This document shows, one piece after another, positions 7,630-10,355 of a stretch of DNA of 10,355 nt. The notes below the pieces were generated by a model. It saw only the letters and a program-made list of their open reading frames with translations, did not search any database and had not been told where the DNA came from. How positions within the stretch are numbered: position 1 is the stretch's first letter; every line of letters begins with the position of its first letter. The stretch is from Vulcanimicrobiota bacterium (GTDB taxonomy: Bacteria > Vulcanimicrobiota > Vulcanimicrobiia > Vulcanimicrobiales > Vulcanimicrobiaceae). The translations under genes and the position numbers were made by a program. The DNA lies in NCBI GenBank assembly GCA_014305015.1, contig JACRUB010000124.1, forward strand, positions 1 through 10,355, read 5' to 3'.

Positions 7630-8049
7630 CTAGGGGCGCATGCCCCAGGAGTCGACCTTGCCGGCCTTATCGACGCCGATGATCTCTCGAACAGTTCCCG
7701 TGTCGTACTTCACGAGATACACGTAGACGGGGTAATTCGCCGTGTCACTTACGCCCTTCACATACGTGATGGTCTGCAGCTTGCCGAGCGCAGCGAGCTG
7801 CGGGGCAATTTGAGCAACGGCGCCGTCGGTAATCTTCGTGTTGAAATTTTCCGAGAACATCGAGCGGTCGATTTTGCCCGCCGTAAAAGCGGCAATGATC
7901 TTGAGCGAGAGGTCGCTCATCGAAGCGGGCGGTGGTGCAACCGGAGCCGCGCTTGCGCTTGCTGCAGGAGCAGGAGACGGTGAGGCGGCGTGCGCGCTCA
8001 GCGGTGTAAACGTCAACAGACCAAGCACGAACAATGAAAGAAAACGCAC
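7630..8049 (-). CDS. Small exported protein of unknown function
   Basis: A 139-residue protein I do not recognise with certainty. It starts with GTG 8049; a strong GGAGG lies 11 bases upstream, slightly far. A signal peptide is clear: MRFLSLFVLGLLTFTPLSAHA with likely cleavage after AHA near residue 21. An Ala/Pro/Ser linker follows to about residue 42, then a folded part of roughly 95 residues. That part (LSLKIIAAFTAGK, then IAPQLAALGKLQTI, then strands ending DKAGKVDSWGMRP) is reminiscent of the NTF2-like DUF3887 pattern, in which a helical start is followed by a sheet ending in a short Gly-x-Arg-Pro-like tail. This fold is a suggestion only. It lies 27 bp after apt and 67 bp before rel on the same strand, so it is probably part of that operon. 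It should act outside the cytoplasm, which is odd between two nucleotide-metabolism genes. Confidence 0.75.
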   Translation of the reverse strand: MRFLSLFVLGLLTFTPLSAHAASPSPAPAASASAAPVAPPPASMSDLSLKIIAAFTAGKIDRSMFSENFNTKITDGAVAQIAPQLAALGKLQTITYVKGVSDTANYPVYVYLVKYDTGTVREIIGVDKAGKVDSWGMRP

Positions 8050-8076
8050 GTCGTTGGAAGCCTCCGGAGAATTGGA

Positions 8077-8589
8077 TTAGTAGGTGAGGAAACTCGTGAT
8101 TTCGTGTTCGCCCAAATGTTGGCGGCCTTTGAGATCTGCAAGTTCGATCAAGAATGCATAGCCTTCAATTTTTGCGCCGAGCCGCTCGAGTAAACGGCGG
8201 GTCGCGTTCGCGGTGCCGCCGGTCGCAAGCAAGTCGTCGACGATCAGCACACGGTGACCATTGCCGACCGCATCGTCGTGAATCTCGAGTGAGTTAGTGC
8301 CATATTCGAGTGCGTAGTCTTCGGTCAGCTTGGTACCCGGTAACTTGCCGGGCTTGCGCACCGGAACGAAACCAGCTCCGATGGCATAAGCAAGCGGCGC
8401 GCCAAGCATGTAGCCCCTCGCTTCAATGGCAACCACATAGTCGATACCCTTGCCTTTGAATCGGTCGACAAAAAGGTCGATCGCGGCCCGGAAACCATCT
8501 TTATCCTTCAAAAGCGGGGTAATATCCCGGAAGAGGATTCCAGGGATGGGAAAGTCCGGAATAGCCCGGATAAGCGTTTTTACGTCCAC
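8077..8589 (-). CDS. apt: Adenine phosphoribosyltransferase
   Basis: Salvages adenine: adenine plus PRPP gives AMP and pyrophosphate, in the cytoplasm. The 170-residue protein has the standard APRT length. It opens with the family signature FPIPGILFRDITPLL (residues 13-27). VAIEARGYMLGAPLA is the segment before the flexible loop, and VPVRKPGKLPG is typical of the loop region. VLIVDDLLATGGTA (about 113-126) is the PRPP-binding motif. The start is GTG 8589; no other start exists in frame before an upstream TAA and the N-terminus matches the family, but only a weak AGG precedes it. It is the first gene of the minus-strand cluster apt, secreted protein, rel, TauE/SafE. Linkage of apt and rel is known in other bacteria and fits shared purine metabolism. 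It diverges from the 8668 gene across a 78-bp gap, in which I could not identify a convincing promoter. Confidence 0.96.
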   Translation of the reverse strand: MDVKTLIRAIPDFPIPGILFRDITPLLKDKDGFRAAIDLFVDRFKGKGIDYVVAIEARGYMLGAPLAYAIGAGFVPVRKPGKLPGTKLTEDYALEYGTNSLEIHDDAVGNGHRVLIVDDLLATGGTANATRRLLERLGAKIEGYAFLIELADLKGRQHLGEHEITSFLTY

Positions 8590-8667
8590 GGCGCCTAGGC
8601 ATTCGTGGAACGCCGCCTTGCGCCTTTTCGTTTAAGATCATGGAAGCGTTGGTAGAAAGGATCTGCT

Positions 8668-8964
8668 ATGAAACATAAACTTCTCGCGACGGCCTTGGCC
8701 GCCACGATCTCCATTGGAAGCTTAGCCCCGGCCCTGGCCGACGGCGCAGCGAGCACCCGCAATATTCTTCTCGGCGGCGCCGCGGCGGCCGTCCTGGTCA
8801 CGAATTACAACCACAAGAAACACGCCAAACAGAATGAACTGAAGGAGCAATCGCGCCGTCAGTCATCATTCCGCGCGTGGTTCTACAATAAGTACGGTTA
8901 CTATCCGACCCAGGCGCAGTACCGTCAATGGTACTGGCGTACCTACGGGCAGAACCCCGGATAA
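8668..8964 (+). CDS. Small exported protein with aromatic-rich C-terminus, function unknown
   Basis: A 98-residue protein of unrecognised family. ATG 8668 has a good Shine-Dalgarno (AAGGA) six bases upstream. Residues 1-24 form a signal peptide (KHK, hydrophobic core, cleavage after ALA). A second hydrophobic stretch at about 33-45 (ILLGGAAAAVLVT) could remain membrane-associated. A basic, polar middle (NHKKHAKQNELKEQSRRQ) leads to a C-terminal segment unusually rich in Trp, Tyr and Phe: WFYNKYGYYP at 71-80 and YRQWYWRTYGQNP at 85-97. Tyr-Gly and Gln-rich aromatic repeats like this may serve protein or glycan binding outside the membrane, but this is inference. It is monocistronic, ending 34 bp before a strong terminator. 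Confidence 0.75.
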   Translation: MKHKLLATALAATISIGSLAPALADGAASTRNILLGGAAAAVLVTNYNHKKHAKQNELKEQSRRQSSFRAWFYNKYGYYPTQAQYRQWYWRTYGQNPG

Positions 8965-8998
8965 ACGGCGGCTGACCTAGCTGTTCAGACATCAGGTA

Positions 8999-9040
8999 GA
9001 AGAGTCACCCGCCAAGCGCGGGTGGCTCTTCTCAATTTTC
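8999..9040 (+). terminator. Intrinsic terminator after the 8668-8964 gene
   Basis: Left arm GAAGAGTCACCCGC (8999-9012) pairs with GCGGGTGGCTCTTC (9018-9031) across the loop CAAGC. The stem is 14 bp with one G-U pair, followed by TCAATTTTC. The U-tract is short but the stem is very stable. It lies directly in front of the next plus-strand gene, so that gene should have its own promoter unless the hairpin works as an attenuator. Confidence 0.8.
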
Positions 9041-9094
9041 GGGGAACGCGACGACAATCGCCGACTGTGGGTTGCGATCGCATTTGCTATTGCC

Positions 9095-9853
9095 TTGCAC
9101 GAAATTATCGTCGCCAGTATTCACGGCGGACGAGCCGATGATGTCGAAAAAGTGCAGATCGCGCAGATGGTACGCATCTCGATCGTGCATAAAGCCTCAC
9201 CCACGCCGCGGCCGACACCACGCCCAACGCCCAAGCCACTTCCGCTCGTAACGCCGCATCCGGTGGTCGCGGTTGTTTCAACACCTGCGCCCGCCGCACC
9301 CAAGGCGAAGGCCGGCCTTGCAAAATCGATTGCAAAAACACGCTATCATTCCAAGCGCATCGTACAGCACGTGAACGTCTCGCCCAAGCATTTGCAGGGT
9401 CCGGGTCTGGGCGCCGCGGGCAGCGGTCGCGGCAAATTAGGCGTGACCGGGACGGGAACCGGCCAAGGTGGCGCGGGTAACGGAACCGGCACGGGCGGCA
9501 ACGGAAACGGAAATTACGCCGGCGCGGGCGAGCCGTGTGGATTCGTCGAGTTCGTCAACATCAATGGTGCGCAATTCGACAAGTCGACGGGCGGGTTCCA
9601 TCACGACATTCGCATGACGGTTCATCTCGGCGGCGGCGGCCTTCAGGGGATCGTGCTCGATTACCGCTGGTACTATCCGAGCGAAGCGGCCGATCCATGG
9701 TCCGATCAGAACATCAAAAATCAGGACTTTCCGACGAACTTCCAATTCCCGCCGGCAGATAAGCGCGGCGCAGAGCCCCCGGTCGTTCAGTACGTGATCT
9801 CGCACAGTACGCCGGAAGGCCTCACAACGCTCAAGGACTGCCGCGGCACGTAA
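9095..9853 (+). CDS. TonB-like membrane-anchored protein with Pro-rich and Gly-rich linkers; true start probably upstream
   Basis: Minimal form of 252 residues from TTG 9095. A Pro-rich region (PTPRPTPRPTPKP, about 37-48, extending to about 70) is followed by a basic part, then a Gly/Thr/Asn-rich stretch (about 102-145), then a C-terminal domain of about 105 residues. That domain holds the only two cysteines, C148 and C249, at its two ends, which suggests a disulfide in an exported domain, plus IVLDYRWYYPSEAADPW near 186-202. The overall plan resembles TonB/energy-transducer proteins, but the C-terminal domain does not match the classical TonB fold that I know. TTG 9095 lacks a ribosome binding site. 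Upstream the same frame is open back to a TAG at 8978 and reads RDDNRRLWVAIAFAIALHE, a membrane anchor. No ATG, GTG or TTG exists there; ATT 9035 would give an N-terminus of MFGERDDNRRLWVA. Confidence 0.7.
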   Translation: MHEIIVASIHGGRADDVEKVQIAQMVRISIVHKASPTPRPTPRPTPKPLPLVTPHPVVAVVSTPAPAAPKAKAGLAKSIAKTRYHSKRIVQHVNVSPKHLQGPGLGAAGSGRGKLGVTGTGTGQGGAGNGTGTGGNGNGNYAGAGEPCGFVEFVNINGAQFDKSTGGFHHDIRMTVHLGGGGLQGIVLDYRWYYPSEAADPWSDQNIKNQDFPTNFQFPPADKRGAEPPVVQYVISHSTPEGLTTLKDCRGT

Positions 9854-9957
9854 TTTTTGCCGGCGAGCGCAGAACGTCGCTGCGGTATTGAGCGCCTGCA
9901 TGTGGATATCAGCCAGCACGGCAGAGTTATGGCCGGTGGCACACCGTGAGCGGCGCG
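9854..9957. other. Stretch without recognisable gene
   Basis: Between the TonB-like gene and the hic-like relics I see no open frame with a plausible start and no strong terminator. A 5-bp perfect hairpin (CGGTG-GCA-CACCG, 9934-9946) is present, too small to call. Together with 9958-10355 this makes about 500 bases without an intact gene. Confidence 0.5.
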
Positions 9958-10074
9958 ATGAAGCTCACCGGAAAATAATACGGTTCTGTTCCGCTAGCCT
10001 TGCCGCCGGCGACTCCGGTCGCAGCAGCCTCTGACACTTACGTTGGAGGCCTTTTTCATCAAGCAATCGGTCCG
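9958..10074 (+). pseudogene. Possible HicB antitoxin N-terminal remnant
   Basis: From ATG 9958 one frame reads MKLTGK, a TAA stop (9976-9978), then YGSVPLALPPATPVAAASDT without further stops. Many HicB antitoxins start with M(K/R)LTGKI and continue with a GxxWLAExPALD..TQGxT pattern. The spacing from GS to the final T here is the same, and L-A, P-A and V match. The piece runs directly into the HicA-like sequence, as in hicB-hicA order. It is too short for a whole HicB (usually 70 or more residues), has an internal stop, and lacks the conserved Trp and Gly. The similarity is weak; it gains weight only from the neighbouring HicA. Confidence 0.3.
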
Positions 10075-10280
10075 GTGCTAAAGCGCCTTCACGGGCAAGG
10101 AACTTCTGCGCGCGCTAAAACGCGAGGGCTTTGCGGTTACACGAATTACCGATCACATCACTTCTTGCGCCATGCTGATGGACGAGCGACATCCGTACCG
10201 CTTCACGGCAACCGCGCTATTCCAGGCGGCACGCTCGCGCGTATCATGAAACGTACGTCTGAGCCGATGATCTGCGTTAG
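10075..10280 (+). pseudogene. Frame-broken HicA-family mRNA interferase toxin
   Basis: HicA is a small RNase toxin with a double-stranded-RNA-binding-like fold and one catalytic histidine, neutralised by HicB. The pieces appear in order but in different frames. MLKRL opens at GTG 10075. FTGKELLRALKREGFAVTRIT (10088-10150) is the HicA N-terminal helix and strand. SHHFLRHADGRATSVPLHGN (from about 10154) carries the catalytic-histidine SHHF and the VPLHGN motif, followed by GGTLARIMKRT. Finally DDLR plus a stop (10266-10280) gives the normal end. Joining them needs one extra base removed near 10089, one missing base near 10151 (acc-gga-tca would restore TGSHHF) and one missing base between about 10258 and 10265. 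The rebuilt protein would be near the normal 60-75 residues. Either the gene is decaying or the read has several indel errors. Family recognition is firm; the inactivated status is an inference. Confidence 0.75.
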
Positions 10281-10285
10281 GTGCA

Positions 10286-10317
10286 GCGAGGCCCGGGCGC
10301 TCGCCTGGCACCGGTGC
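10286..10317. repeat. Two adjacent palindromes downstream of the hicA relic
   Basis: GCGAG-GCCCGGGC-G-CTCGC (10286-10304) is a near-perfect dyad, and GCACCGGTGC (10308-10317) is a perfect one three bases later. Both follow the HicA stop within 40 bases. No T-run follows, so they are not a standard intrinsic terminator. They may be a folded mRNA end or chance in GC-rich DNA. Confidence 0.3.
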
Positions 10318-10355
10318 TCTCTCTCGTAGGCGAAAATATTCGTTCATCGCTGTTC

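Noticed and set aside
8590..8667. Divergent promoters for apt and the 8668 gene
   Set aside because: TAAGAT (8633-8638) could be a -10 for the plus strand, but no -35 lies at 16-18 bases; on the minus strand only a poor TTTCTA/TTAAAC pair was seen.
9178..9300. Direct DNA repeats coding PTPRP units, considered as a tandem-repeat element
   Set aside because: They are explained by the Pro-rich linker of the TonB-like protein; no repeat longer than a few codons is present.
10027..10056. Terminator-like GCCTC/GAGGC stem followed by CTTTTTC
   Set aside because: The stem is only 5 bp with a 14-base loop; too weak to call, and it lies within the possible HicB remnant.
10000..10329. Open frame of 109 codons on the plus strand as an intact novel gene
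   Set aside because: Only its middle (SHHFLRHADGR to LARIMKRT) is HicA-like. The parts before and after are out-of-frame readings of the same HicA sequence or unrelated, so it is not a real separate protein.
10153..10347. Minus-strand frame of 64 codons at the window end
   Set aside because: It runs antisense to the HicA relic and shows no family resemblance.

Overview
The window is bacterial chromosome of moderately high GC. Genes are packed in both orientations and several start with TTG or GTG. It carries core housekeeping genes (ribosomal protein S6, adenine phosphoribosyltransferase, bifunctional Rel) together with secreted or TonB-like proteins whose linkers are rich in Pro/Ala/Ser or Gly. 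These low-complexity linkers, the Ala/Pro-rich tail on S6 and the apt-rel pairing suggest a deep-branching, little-cultured soil-type lineage. Candidatus Eremiobacterota (WPS-2) is my impression of style only; nothing in the window proves the taxonomy.

Layout. 1-346 (minus) is the 5' part of rpsF, cut by the window edge. 347-552 is a divergent regulatory region with a good sigma70-like promoter for rpsF, a leader hairpin, and three small palindromes ahead of the plus-strand genes. 553-3891 (plus) is a full HAE1-type RND efflux pump with an intact proton-relay triad but no adaptor gene beside it. 3913-4662 (plus) is an FkbM-like class I methyltransferase-fold protein. It ends convergently, with a 15-bp overlap, against a minus-strand cluster read right to left: apt (8589-8077), a small secreted protein (8049-7630), rel (7562-5394) and a TauE/SafE permease (about 5406-4648). 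8668-8964 (plus) is a small exported protein of unknown function, followed by a strong intrinsic terminator (8999-9040). 9095-9853 (plus) is a TonB-like membrane-anchored protein with an unrecognised C-terminal domain. 9854-10355 has no intact gene; it holds a clearly recognisable but frame-broken HicA toxin and possibly the start of its HicB partner.

How the genes relate. Apt and Rel both belong to purine nucleotide metabolism and the (p)ppGpp response, and their close linkage is known from other bacteria; the small secreted protein and the permease look like additions to that unit. The RND pump and the methyltransferase-like gene are 21 bp apart and probably co-transcribed, without an obvious functional link.

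Most notable observations: (1) two genes, the TauE/SafE permease and the TonB-like protein, have coding signal that extends upstream of the first ATG/GTG/TTG available in frame, so either rare start codons or sequence errors are involved; (2) the HicA relic needs three frame changes to read as a complete protein; (3) the rpsF leader may hold an autoregulatory RNA element. I found no CRISPR array, tRNA, rRNA, insertion sequence or convincing new defence system.
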